From positions 1 through 35,091 of the forward strand of contig JAJFHO010000088.1 of the NCBI GenBank assembly GCA_021775575.1: a stretch of DNA of 35,091 nt, read 5' to 3'. The DNA is from Hyphomicrobiales bacterium. GTDB taxonomy: Bacteria; Pseudomonadota; Alphaproteobacteria; Rhizobiales; Methyloligellaceae. Of the stretch, positions 1-9,000 are shown piece by piece. The first letter of the stretch is position 1. Each line of letters opens with the position of its first letter. The notes beneath the pieces are model-generated. The model saw only the letters and a list, made by a program, of their open reading frames with translations, made no database searches and was not told where the DNA came from. Both the position numbers and the translations under genes were made by a program.

Positions 1-47
1 CATTGTGATAATTGCCTGCAAGTTGGCGCAAAGTGTATGCCATAACC

Positions 48-1310
48 ATGGTCCAAACAAAATATGACGACAGGTTCTTGCAGAAAGCCTGGCGGACACT
101 CCCCAAATGGGCGCGCCGACTGATATTTCATGAACTGATCCCGCTTATAGCCCCCCGTCCGTCACGTCAGCCTATACCAAAGCCACCTGTTACAGTTCTG
201 GCTCCGTTCTCCAGTTCCATTGGCATCGGCTGGGGCGGGCGCGAAAACGCCAAAATACTCGATAGTGCCGGATTCGATACGCACTTATTTGACTGGACGA
301 GCCTCCTGTTCTCAAGCGACCTGCCCAACAGCAAGCCTGTGACCCAACAGAAACCCGACGCCGGTCCAGGAGTATTACTATTCCACGCCAATCCCAATCA
401 CCTTCCTGTACTATTGCTGCAGTTGGGGAAACGAGTGATCGCCGAAAAATATGTTATCGGCTACGCAGTTTGGGAACTCCCCCGACTCCCGCCAGACTGG
501 GAACACAACCTCCGCTTTGTCCATAATATCTGGTGCCCGAGTTCCTTTGCCGCGAAAGCCTTTCGTAAAGCCACCGACAAGCCGGTTCACGTGGTGCCCC
601 ATTGCATTGATCCTCCGGATGATATTGTCCCCGAGCGTGAGAGATTCGGTATCGCGAGAGACTTATTTGCCGTGCTGACGGCGATACACTTGGGATCCGG
701 TCTTTCTCGGAAGAATCCCTTGGCCGCAATTGAAGCTTTCCGGTCTGCGTTTCCGAACGATCAAAAGGCAGTCCTTCTGGTTAAGGTGTCCCAGGCAGAC
801 GCTTATCCTGATCGAATGAAGGAAATTGAGCTTGGCCTCGAGAGCGCCGAGAACATATGTGTGATCAAGGATATGCTTAATGAGAAGGACTATTGGACAC
901 TTTTGGCAAGTATCGACGCTGTCCTGTCCCTGCACCGGTCAGAAGGCTTTGGGCTGATCCCAGCTCAGGCCATGGCTCTAGGTAAACTGGCGATAGCCAC
1001 AGGCTGGTCCGGAAACATGGATTATATGACAACCGAAAATTCGCTCCCTATCGATTATTCACTGGTTCCGGTCGAGGATCCTGAAGGCAATTATTTCGCC
1101 GACGGTCAGAAGTGGGCGGAACCCGATGTCGGTCATGCAGCCGCTTTATTGCGTCAGGCAGCAAAAGACAAAGCCATGCGGCGATCCCTTGGCAAGGCCG
1201 CTGCGCGCACTCTGCACGACGGCTTCAGCCGGAAGGCCGTGGCTCAGGTGATCCAAAGCCAACTCTCCGACCTCGGCATCACTCCAGGGAGTAATGATCA
1301 ACGTCCGTAA
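48..1310 (+). CDS. GT-B (GT4-like) glycosyltransferase
   Basis: Likely transfers a sugar from an activated donor in cell-surface polysaccharide or glycolipid assembly. The protein is 420 aa from the ATG used here. An in-frame TAA lies at 9-11 followed directly by TTG at 12, so TTG would be the only earlier start; neither start has a clear Shine-Dalgarno. The C-terminal half has the GT4 pattern around RSEGFGLIPAQAMALGK and then ATGWSGNMDYM, which fits a nucleotide-sugar-binding GT-B domain. The EX7E motif is altered: the second Glu is Gln (E-G-F-G-L-I-P-A-Q). No signal peptide or membrane segment is seen. The next gene is over 500 bases away beyond IS debris, so no operon partner is visible. 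Acceptor and donor cannot be read from the sequence. Confidence 0.8.
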   Translation: MVQTKYDDRFLQKAWRTLPKWARRLIFHELIPLIAPRPSRQPIPKPPVTVLAPFSSSIGIGWGGRENAKILDSAGFDTHLFDWTSLLFSSDLPNSKPVTQQKPDAGPGVLLFHANPNHLPVLLLQLGKRVIAEKYVIGYAVWELPRLPPDWEHNLRFVHNIWCPSSFAAKAFRKATDKPVHVVPHCIDPPDDIVPERERFGIARDLFAVLTAIHLGSGLSRKNPLAAIEAFRSAFPNDQKAVLLVKVSQADAYPDRMKEIELGLESAENICVIKDMLNEKDYWTLLASIDAVLSLHRSEGFGLIPAQAMALGKLAIATGWSGNMDYMTTENSLPIDYSLVPVEDPEGNYFADGQKWAEPDVGHAAALLRQAAKDKAMRRSLGKAAARTLHDGFSRKAVAQVIQSQLSDLGITPGSNDQRP

Positions 1311-1589
1311 CCGTTAATTCTCACAAGTTGTTTGAGCGATTGCGCGATACACTTATTTGACGCATTGACGGTCTAGAGCATTGAAGATTCATCTCCAATA
1401 ACCAAAAAATCGAAAAACAACGACCTCCGTGCAACAATATGGAAGAATCACGAATAGATGTCTATTTTGTGAGACTGCCCGTCTGGAAATTTTCCCTTAG
1501 AGCATGTCCGGCGTCAGCATTCATGAGACGGACACAAACATCGTGGCCGGCCCATGGATGGTAATCGTAGAGAATTCTACACTCAGTAG
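1311..1589. other. Intergenic stretch, no gene seen
   Basis: AT-richer sequence between the glycosyltransferase and the transposase fragment. No credible reading frame, RNA gene or strong terminator was recognised. The octamer tagagcat occurs twice (about 1373 and 1498), which may be a trace of mobile-element debris. Confidence 0.4.
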
Positions 1590-1740
1590 TATTGTGGGGG
1601 TTGGGGAGCTGAGTTGTACAATACCGAAAGGCCACACAGTTCGCTTGGTTGTCGTCCTCCGGCCCCAAAAGCCACCTTGCCACCGGAAATTCGGCGGGCC
1701 TACGCTATGGAGCGGGCCAGCCTACCGTTGTCCATAAACA
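1590..1740 (+). pseudogene. Transposase C-terminal remnant (IS3/rve type)
   Basis: An in-frame stretch following a TAG at 1587 reads ELYNTERPHSSLGCRPPAP and then PPEIRRAY. YNTxRPHSSLGxRPPAP is the well-known C-terminal signature of integrase-core (rve) transposases of IS3-like elements. Only this tail is left: there is no DDE catalytic core, no orfA and no recognisable terminal repeat. After about 40 residues the frame runs into unrelated sequence. It is a dead fragment. Confidence 0.7.
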
Positions 1741-1906
1741 TGCCAGATTCTAACTCCGGAGAGTGCAAAATGCGTTTCTGTAGCAGAGTTGACGCCGCTT
1801 CTACACGGTCTGATGGACAAAGATCTGAAATATTGAGCCCGGCTTTGGCCGGAGAGCGGCAAGTTCCATGGCCTCAACTATCTCACGCCCGCGCGGTGAT
1901 ACCGTC

Positions 1907-2671
1907 ATGACGCGGCAAAATGAGTTGGGTCTTTCCGATGGAACACGGCAAACCGGCCCGTATCGGGCATTTTCGGCAGACCCTGGCTGGCGCGAAGCTT
2001 GGTGGTGGCTTTGTATTCCCGCCGGGCTTGCAGTCTTCCTTATCGCCGTGAGCAGGATTTCCCCCACCTTCTACGAGGCATGGATTCTTCCCGAAGGCTA
2101 CGGGTTCCTTGAGCTCGGGCATTTCTTCATTCCGCTAGCCGGCTTGATCATCGCCCTGCGGTTGCTCTCCCGCCCTTTTGTGCGTGCGCGCGCCCCGCAT
2201 GCGGGATTGCTGGTTCTGGCGGCCTTGGCTTGTCTTTACATTGCCGGCGAAGAGCACAGCTGGGGCCAGCATTTCTTTCAGTGGACCACACCCGACTATT
2301 GGGGGGAACTCAACCGCCAGCAAGAAACGAATCTGCACAATATCGATGATATTTTCGACAAAAAGCCCCGGCTGCTTCTTGAGCTCGGAACTTTTGTGGG
2401 TGGCCTGCTGATCCCGCTGGCGGCCCTGTTTAGGCCCCGGGTCAGGCGAAACCGTTGGTCGGTGTTCATGCCTGCTGATGCGATGGTGCCTGTGGCCCTG
2501 GGCGCATTGTTCTTCAAGGTCTCCGCCATACTGCAGAATAACGCGTGGTTTTCCGCGCCAGTATATCGTCCTGCCGAGGCGACTGAGAGCTTCCTTTATC
2601 TATTTATTTTGTTCTATCTGATCATTCTGGCCCGCCGGATCGGCGAACTCGATTCTGCGGTGGCCAAGTGA
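1907..2671 (+). CDS. Multi-span inner-membrane protein of unknown function
   Basis: About 254 aa with five or six hydrophobic stretches: near the N-terminus (WWWLCIPAGLAVFLIAV), then FIPLAGLIIALRLL, a stretch ending in LACLYIAGEEHSWGQ, TFVGGLLIPLAALF, and a C-terminal FLYLFILFYLIILA. The conserved-looking GEEHSWGQ and QETNLHNIDD motifs recur in a family of uncharacterised bacterial membrane proteins whose role I do not know; the acidic and His residues could bind metal. An upstream ATG at 1868 is possible and has a GGAGAG some 11 bases before it. The ATG used here gives a more usual N-terminus but has no clear ribosome binding site. IS remnants flank it on both sides. Confidence 0.7.
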   Translation: MTRQNELGLSDGTRQTGPYRAFSADPGWREAWWWLCIPAGLAVFLIAVSRISPTFYEAWILPEGYGFLELGHFFIPLAGLIIALRLLSRPFVRARAPHAGLLVLAALACLYIAGEEHSWGQHFFQWTTPDYWGELNRQQETNLHNIDDIFDKKPRLLLELGTFVGGLLIPLAALFRPRVRRNRWSVFMPADAMVPVALGALFFKVSAILQNNAWFSAPVYRPAEATESFLYLFILFYLIILARRIGELDSAVAK

Positions 2672-2717
2672 TTGGCCCGCAGTGTTCTCTGAAACCGGCT
2701 GAGGTGACAGACTAAGG

Positions 2718-3332
2718 TGATCCACTCCCCAGAACTCGGACAGTGACGTAAGCTACTGAAAGCGGTCTGCTGGTCTTCAACGAAGAGGAGGCTGGCGATG
2801 TCGAAACGCAAGAAACACAATCCCGAATTCAAGGCCAAGGTCGCACTTGAGGCGCTGAAGGGCGAACACACGGTTTCCGAGCTGGCGACCCGGTTCGGCG
2901 TTCACCCGACGATGATCCATCAATGGAAGCACGCACGGCTGGAAAGTGCGTCAGGCGTCTTTGAGCGTAGTGGCAAACCCAGGGAACCGGTGGTCGATGA
3001 GGCTGCGGTGAAGGAGCTGCACGCCAAGATCGGGGAGCTGGCAGTGGCCAACGATCCCCGATCAAGTCGTGGACAAGCTTTTTGGAACGAAAGCTTAAGC
3101 CCTGGACCGGGAAGTGAGGCGCGCGATGATAGATAAAGATCATCCCCGCCTGTCGATTGCCGAGCAATGTAGGTTGCTGTCGATCTCGCGCTCGTCCTTC
3201 TATTACGCCCCCAAGGGCCAGACGGCGCTCAACCTGGCGCTGATGCGCCTGATCGACGAGCAGTTCCTCAATACACCATTTTATAGTGTCCGCCAGATGA
3301 CATGGCATCTCCAAGCTGAGGGTTATCTGGTC
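2718..3332 (+). mobile_element. Truncated IS3-family element (copy 1)
   Basis: Left end, orfA and the beginning of orfB of an IS3-family insertion sequence. The left terminus is placed at TGATCCACTCCCCAGAACTC because it begins with TG and precedes orfA by about 80 bases; this end is inferred, not proven by a matching right repeat. Homology to orfB stops abruptly after the residues GYLV. The catalytic core and right end are missing, so the element cannot move by itself. Confidence 0.7.
2798..3136 (+). pseudogene. IS3-family orfA, frameshifted
   Basis: The first 85 or so residues are a normal IS3-family OrfA: a helix-turn-helix (FKAKVALEALKGEHTVSEL, then ATRFGVHPTMIHQWK) followed by the leucine-zipper-like KELHAKIGELAVAND. 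After AND the frame is lost. The expected ending, LERKLKPWTGK then a stop, is present in another frame at about 3081-3117, displaced by an apparent insertion of 23 bases (about 3056-3078). The natural stop TGA at 3115 overlaps the GTG start of orfB, the usual arrangement. An AAGAGGAGG ribosome binding site precedes the start. Confidence 0.75.
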
Positions 3333-3365
3333 ATGTTCGGCATCAGCACTCATGGAACAGATTGA
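3114..3365 (+). pseudogene. IS3-family orfB, 5' fragment
   Basis: About 73 residues of the N-terminal HTH_21 region of an IS3-family OrfB transposase (motifs HPRLSIAEQCRLLSISRSSF and MRLIDEQFLNTPFYSVRQMT). Homology ends at GYLV. The last ten codons before the stop are unrelated sequence at the junction with the next element. The DDE domain is absent, so the product would be inactive. Confidence 0.75.
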
Positions 3366-3972
3366 GGCATTTGCGTAAGGGAGTGTTTTTGGCTCATCGT
3401 CACCATTGAGGAGTGAACGATGAGACAGAAGACAGAACGGCATCAGGGTGCCGCTGAACGCACGATCAAGGACATTCGCCGCCGTACGCGAAAGCGCTAT
3501 TCGTCTGAAGAGAAGATCCGGATCGTTCTGGCCGGGCTCAGGGGCGAGGACAGCATTGCTGAGCTCTGCCGCCAGGAAGGCATCGCGCAGGGTCTGTATT
3601 ACAGCTGGTCGAAGGAGTTCCTTGAAGCCGGCAAGAAGCGGCTGGCAGGCGATACGGCACGAGCGGCCAATTCAGATGAGGTGAAGGATCTGCGGCGCCA
3701 GGCACGCGATCTCAAGGAGGTCGTTGCCGAGCAGGCACTGGAACTCCGCCTCCTCAAAAAAAGCATGATCGGGGATGGGGAGGATGTCGAATGAGGTATC
3801 CTGCATCCGAGAAGCTGGAGACCATCCGGCTCGTTGAGCAATCGCATCTGCCAGCGAAACGCACACTGGACATGCTCGGTGTTCCACGAACCACATTCTA
3901 CCGCTGGTACGATCGGTATCTGAAAGGCGGTGCGGAAGCATTGGAGGACAAATCTCCCAAGCCAGGGCGTGA
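3366..3972 (+). mobile_element. Truncated IS3-family element (copy 2)
   Basis: A second, different IS3-family element that begins where the first one is cut. It retains a leader, complete orfA and the first 60 or so codons of orfB, then is truncated. The left end is approximate (around TGAGGCATTTGCGTAAGG); no right end is visible. Its position suggests that it inserted into, or recombined with, copy 1. Confidence 0.65.
3420..3794 (+). CDS. IS3-family OrfA transposase subunit
   Basis: An intact 124-aa OrfA: a DNA-binding helix-turn-helix (EEKIRIVLAGLRGEDSIAEL and LYYSWSKEFLEAGKKRLAG) followed by a coiled-coil/leucine-zipper segment (AEQALELRLLKKSM) for dimerisation. GAGGAGTG precedes the ATG. 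Its stop overlaps the ATG of the orfB fragment (ATGA). The protein may be expressed, but with orfB truncated it cannot transpose this copy. Confidence 0.8.
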   Translation: MRQKTERHQGAAERTIKDIRRRTRKRYSSEEKIRIVLAGLRGEDSIAELCRQEGIAQGLYYSWSKEFLEAGKKRLAGDTARAANSDEVKDLRRQARDLKEVVAEQALELRLLKKSMIGDGEDVE

Positions 3973-4069
3973 GAAGTCCAGGATCACACGCTTCTGGCAG
4001 GCCTACAGATCGAGGCCCCGGGAGATAAAATCAGGAGCAATGCCGAATGATCTTCGGTCTCAGCCTTAG
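3791..4069 (+). pseudogene. IS3-family orfB, 5' fragment (copy 2)
   Basis: The first 60 or so codons match the N-terminus of the partner OrfB (RTLDMLGVPRTTFYRWYDRY is the second helix-turn-helix). Beyond SPKPGR the similarity ends and roughly 30 unrelated codons follow to the stop. The integrase core is missing. Confidence 0.75.
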
Positions 4070-4220
4070 ATTGGATATATTGCCGACCTTGCATCACAGG
4101 AGTAAAGACGGCGAAATAAACGATACCCCAAATTGTTTGCTTGATAGGCATCGATCGATTAATTTGTTAAACAATACACCGGGTTGGTAAAATCAATATT
4201 GTCTCCTTAAACAAGCACTC

Positions 4221-5183
4221 ATGACTAGCGCAAAGAGCACTGCGCCGCGTCGGGGCAAATCAAAATCTAGCCCGGTCGTTAGCGCAATCATCCCCGTCTA
4301 TAACCGTTCACGTTCAGCCCGGCGCGCGATCCAGAGCGTCCTCGCCCAGACTTGCCAGGTTTATGAACTGATCGTCGTGGACGACGGCTCCACCGACGAC
4401 CTTGCCGGATCGCTTTCGGATATCGGCGACACCAGGCTGCGGATCATAACTCACGACAACAACAAAGGGGCTGCCGCGGCGCGGAACACGGGCGTTGCCG
4501 AGGCCAGCGGGCAATATGTCGCCTTTCTCGATTCCGACGATCTCTGGCTGCCAGGGAAGCTTGAACTCCAGCTTCGCTTCATGGGCTCGAACGGCGAAAA
4601 TCATCGCGTAAGCTGTACCGGTTACGAGATCGTCACGCCCTATCATCCCGAGGGAGAAATCCGGCACGGCCCGGCGATCTTGCGGCAAAGGGATATGCAG
4701 ATGGGGTGCCGGATTTCGCCGGGTTCCACGCTAATGGCGGAAAGGTCGCTGCTTGAGGAAGTCGGCCCGATGAAGGAATCGCTGCGGCGTCTGGAAGACT
4801 GGGACTGGCTATTGCGCTGTACCGGGATTTCGAATATCGCGATTCTGCCCGACGTCCTGAGCCGGATCGACTATCGGTTGCCCAAGGGGATCAACTATGA
4901 AGATGTCCGCGCCTCGGTCGACCTGATGAAGAGCGAACATTTCGTCGGTCCCGGTATCCTGCCATCGATTGCGCGGCTCAGATATCTGGCCGCCCTCGAA
5001 AATGAACTGGCCGCGGCTGCCTATAAAAACAGTCGTTTTGCACTGGCAACGAGGCATTTTCTCAAGTCACTCTTTCATTTTCCTTTCCGCAGCGTCGATA
5101 CCCTGAGACGCCTGGTGTTTGGCGTCCTGCTCGACATATTCGCCAGCATGCCAGGCATCGGCAAGAACCCGGCTCGAAAGTAG
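4221..5183 (+). CDS. GT2 family glycosyltransferase
   Basis: A 320-aa GT-A fold enzyme expected to add a sugar to a surface polysaccharide or lipid carrier at the cytoplasmic face. The N-terminal domain has the standard GT2 motifs: VVSAIIPVYNRSRSARRAI, ELIVVDDGSTDD (nucleotide binding) and AFLDSDDLWLPGKLELQL (the DxD metal-binding region). RRLEDWDWLLRC corresponds to the ED acid/base region. The C-terminal 100 residues are helical and basic, with no clear membrane span. The start has no strong ribosome binding site but is the first ATG after an AT-rich intergenic stretch (4070-4220) that may hold its promoter. It converges on the phosphopantetheinyl transferase gene and seems unrelated to it. 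Confidence 0.85.
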   Translation: MTSAKSTAPRRGKSKSSPVVSAIIPVYNRSRSARRAIQSVLAQTCQVYELIVVDDGSTDDLAGSLSDIGDTRLRIITHDNNKGAAAARNTGVAEASGQYVAFLDSDDLWLPGKLELQLRFMGSNGENHRVSCTGYEIVTPYHPEGEIRHGPAILRQRDMQMGCRISPGSTLMAERSLLEEVGPMKESLRRLEDWDWLLRCTGISNIAILPDVLSRIDYRLPKGINYEDVRASVDLMKSEHFVGPGILPSIARLRYLAALENELAAAAYKNSRFALATRHFLKSLFHFPFRSVDTLRRLVFGVLLDIFASMPGIGKNPARK

Positions 5184-5263
5184 CTGCGACAGCCCGCCAG
5201 CTTTTTGCCTCCGGCAGAGACAAAGATGCCGCCGCGTTGGCCGGGCCTGTGAAAGCTCGTTGA

Positions 5264-6037
5264 TCAGCTGCTTTCGTCCTGCGGATTGCCGCTTTTTGAG
5301 ATGGCCGGCGCCTGTGCCATACGCGGCGTGTCCGGCGCTTTGAAGCAGAAGGATGCCCTGCTTGCCGCTTTGGTGATTGTAGCGACCGCGAGGCGGTAGG
5401 GATTGCCGGCAATAACGACTTGCCGCGACTCGATATGGAAGGCTTCGCCATGGCCGAGCAGCCCGTGCGGCGTCCGCACGCGAAAAGGCTCCAGCGTCAC
5501 CTCCAATTCGCGGAAATCGAGCGTGACACCAAGGCCGAGCGCCTTGGCGCAGGCCTCCTTGATTGTCCAGAGCTGGAGAAACGCCGCCCTTTTACGGTCA
5601 TCGGGCAGCCGGTTGAGATTGTCGCTTTCAGGCCCGGTTAGCGCATCCTCGACAATCCCCGCATGCTCGGCGGCGGCGATAATTTCGACATCGACGCCGA
5701 TCGCTCCCGCCTGGCTGACGCAGGCAATAACGCAATCGCCCGCATGGGACAGGTTGAACTCCAGCGGCGGCAGCCCGGGCGCCATGACCGGCTTGCCGTG
5801 AGTTCCCTCGCGGTAGCGCCAGCGCCCGGGTGCGACCTCGCCATCGAGCGCCTCGCTCAGGGCGTGACGCAGCAGCGCCCGCGCGCCCAGAAAACGGTTG
5901 CGATCGCCCGCCTTTTGCAGCCGGCCGGCCTGCGCCATTTCCTCCGCGTCGAGGCGCACCTCGTCTCCCATCAGGGCAAGAGCCTCATCCGTGGACGCCG
6001 TCCAGATGGTCACCATGTGGCCGTGAGGGCTGCTCAT
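5264..6037 (-). CDS. 4'-phosphopantetheinyl transferase (Sfp/EntD type)
   Basis: Transfers 4'-phosphopantetheine from CoA to the conserved Ser of carrier proteins, here most likely the PCP of the synthetase directly upstream. The 257-aa protein has the Sfp signatures: EFNLSHAGD (about 93-101), GVDVE (114-118, with the Mg-binding Asp116 and Glu118) and LWTIKEACAKALG (156-168, with Trp157, Lys160 and Glu161). The last 35 residues are a polar tail of unknown role. The gene starts 16 bases after the stop of the synthetase, so it is the last gene of that operon. A dedicated activating enzyme next to a carrier-protein megaenzyme is the usual arrangement of a biosynthetic cluster. Confidence 0.93.
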   Translation of the reverse strand: MSSPHGHMVTIWTASTDEALALMGDEVRLDAEEMAQAGRLQKAGDRNRFLGARALLRHALSEALDGEVAPGRWRYREGTHGKPVMAPGLPPLEFNLSHAGDCVIACVSQAGAIGVDVEIIAAAEHAGIVEDALTGPESDNLNRLPDDRKRAAFLQLWTIKEACAKALGLGVTLDFRELEVTLEPFRVRTPHGLLGHGEAFHIESRQVVIAGNPYRLAVATITKAASRASFCFKAPDTPRMAQAPAISKSGNPQDESS

Positions 6038-6053
6038 CTTTGCTGTGCCGCGC

Positions 6054-9000
6054 CTATGCCGCTGCCTTGAGATTCGGGAGCTCCGGCTGCGCCGCCTGGC
6101 ACCGCACCGCGGTCGCCGGATTGCCCTGCCAGATCGAATTGGGCTGAACCGTTTCGCCTTTCATCAGGAAGGCATTCGGACCCAGCACGGAATTGTCGCC
6201 CATGTCGACGCCATAATGCACGAAGGAGCCGCAGGCCAGCGAGCAGCCCTTGCCGATCTTGATGTGATCAGCCTTGAATACCCCTTCTTCCAGGGAGTGG
6301 CACTGAACCACGCTGCCGGCATTCAGGTTGGCATAGTCGCCCACTTCGATCAGCGTCTTGTCGTAGAGATTGCCACCGTCGTCGAAAACCTTCCGGCCGA
6401 GCCTGACCCCCAGCAACCGGGTGATGACATTGCGCAAGGGCGTGCCCGCGAACAGCGAGGCCAGCGGATGCCCGCAAAACTTCCAGTGCCGCTCGTGGAA
6501 CCAGAAATAGGGATCATACATGGACACTTCTCCGGCCCGCAGACGGCCGAAATGCAGGCTCGCTTTCTCGGCCAGCGTATAGAACAGCACCGTGAACAGG
6601 GACATGAACGCGCCATAAGCCAGCAGCGAGGCCATGCCATAGAGCGGATAGTAGAGAATAGCGGTATAGCCAAACAGCATCGCCACGAAGAGCGCGAACA
6701 GGTTCCGGCTCAAAAACATCGCCATGGTCGCGATATTGCGGCGGTTTTTCCGGGCGATCATTTCGTTCTTGGCGGCAGGGGTGAGGACTTCGCTAAGCCC
6801 CTTGTCGCGGTCGACCACGCGCGGAATTTCGATGCAGGGCGAACCCAGCAGGCCGACATTCTCGCGCACCGGTCCGTCGACCGGGATCATGGCCTTGGTC
6901 GCCAGCAGGACATTGGCGCCGGTTTTCCCGCCGGCCGGATAAAGGATGTTGTTGCCCAGATAGTTGCGGTCGCCGATTTTGACCGCGCCCAGCCGAAACG
7001 AGCTGCTCGACATCTCGGTGTTCATCATCGCCAGCCCGTCCGACACCATCGTGCCCGACCCGATATCGCACAGGAAGGGATTGTCATGCACCTGATCCAG
7101 CCCGAAATTGGCACCGGTTTGTTCGACCCGGTTCAGCGTGTAGCCGACCCATTTCAGGTAGTGGACGATATAGGAGCTGTCGCCGAAAAGGAGGTTGAAC
7201 GCGCCTGCATTGCTCACCGCCGATATGACGCTCTGAACGTAGTAGTGGAAGCCGAACAGCACATAGGTTTTCCCCTCGCTCAGCAGCATGTTGAGCAGGC
7301 GGGGAATGATAAGAACGCCCGACAGGCCGAAAACGGATAACCCTGAAAACAGCACCAGGGAGAAGACCAGCATATCGGGAGCCAGTGCGAGGAGAACGGA
7401 GAGCGGTTCCGCGTAATCCAGTGCTCCGGCTTCCGTATACGCTAATGCATGGGGGAAAAGATAATAGAGTGTCATGATCACCACCGGCACCAGAACAGCA
7501 AAAAGTGGCAGCGCGGCCAGGACAGAATATGTCCAGCGGCGCCGAGGCGAGCAGTCCATAGACTCGACTTTGCAATAGTTGGCCTGCGTCTCTTCCGCCG
7601 GCGTGCCGTGATAACGCGTGCACATCGGTATGCGCTGCCCCTGCTGCAGGGTCGATGAGTGGCCGAGCTGGGAGCGATCGTCTATTTCCGTATCGATATC
7701 CAGCACGCTCGCCGATCCGACAAAGACGCCGTGGCCCAGCCGGATAGCGCCGGTGTGGATATAGTTCGATTCAGCCTTGTAGCCCGGCAGCATCGTGCGG
7801 CCCCGGACGATCGTATTGTCGCCGACGGAAAAGAGATCGGTGCACACCGGCGCCGGCGAGCCGAGAACCACATTGCGGCCGATTTTCGCGCCAAGCAGGC
7901 GCAGATAAACATTGTAAACAGGTCCGCCGGGAAACCAGGCCATGGGCGCGCTTCGCACCAGAAATTTAACGGCCCAGAACCGGAAATAACGCAGGCTCCA
8001 GACCGGAAAGATGTCTTCTTTCCATTTCCCGATCAACAGCCATTTCGCGGCGATGGGAAGCGCGCTCAAGCCGACATAGGCGCCGGCCAGGAACAGCATT
8101 ATGCGGGCATAGAGAAGGCCGGTATTGCCGACCGCCGCGTAGGTCCAGTGAAATCCGGTGAGGAGAACCGACAGGGCGAACACGCCCATCACGGTATAGA
8201 ACAGGAGCTGCAACGCGCCACAGCCGTAATATTCCAGGTTGGTGGGTATCCGGTATTGCTCCTGCCGGGTCGCGACGGGAGCTTCGGTTTCCTGCGATCC
8301 GATCTGCGTCGCGAGCTTTTCTATCGTCGGGTTGAGATACACGTCGCGTATCGAAATACCGGAAATTCCGGGCATCCGCCTGACCTCGGCGCAATAACGC
8401 GCCATCAGCAGCGAGTGGGCGCCCAGATCATGGAAGAAATGATCTTCGACGGAAACGGCGTCGACCTTGAGGATGCCGGCAAGCGCCGCCGCCAGCTTGG
8501 CTTCGATGCCGTTGCGCGGCGCGACGATCGTGCCGCTGCCGCCGGCAACGCGCGAACCCTTGGGTTCGGGCAAGGCCTTGCGGTCCGCCTTGTTGCTCGG
8601 CGTCATCGGAACGACGTCCAGCTTCTCGATATAGGCCGGCACCATATAACCGGGGAGACGCGCGCGCAGCGTCTCGGCAATTTCGGTATGGGGAATTTCG
8701 GCGCTGCCCTTGTTGAGGGCATAATAGGCGACCAGCTCCACCGCGCCGGGCTCGGCCTCCCAGGTATCGACAACCGCCTGGGCAATCTGCGGCAGCTCCA
8801 TCAGGATCGACTCGATTTCCGTCAACTCGATGCGGTAGCCGCGGACCTTGACCTGGGTATCGATACGGCCATGGAATTCTACCTCGCCCGCATCGTTGAT
8901 GCAGCCCAGATCGCCTGACCGGTAGATGCGTCGCGACGGGTTGTGCGGAATATCAAGAAAGTCGGGAATGAACTTCTCCGCCGTGAGGTCGGGACGATTG

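Noticed and set aside
2829-3443. Minus-strand open frame of 204 codons
   Set aside because: Shadow of the IS3 orfA/orfB genes; no domain recognised.
6045-7340. Long plus-strand open frame of 431 codons
   Set aside because: It lies antisense within the Pls-type synthetase gene; composition is the mirror of a GC-rich gene and no family motif is seen. The same holds for 7659-8918 and 8943-9998.
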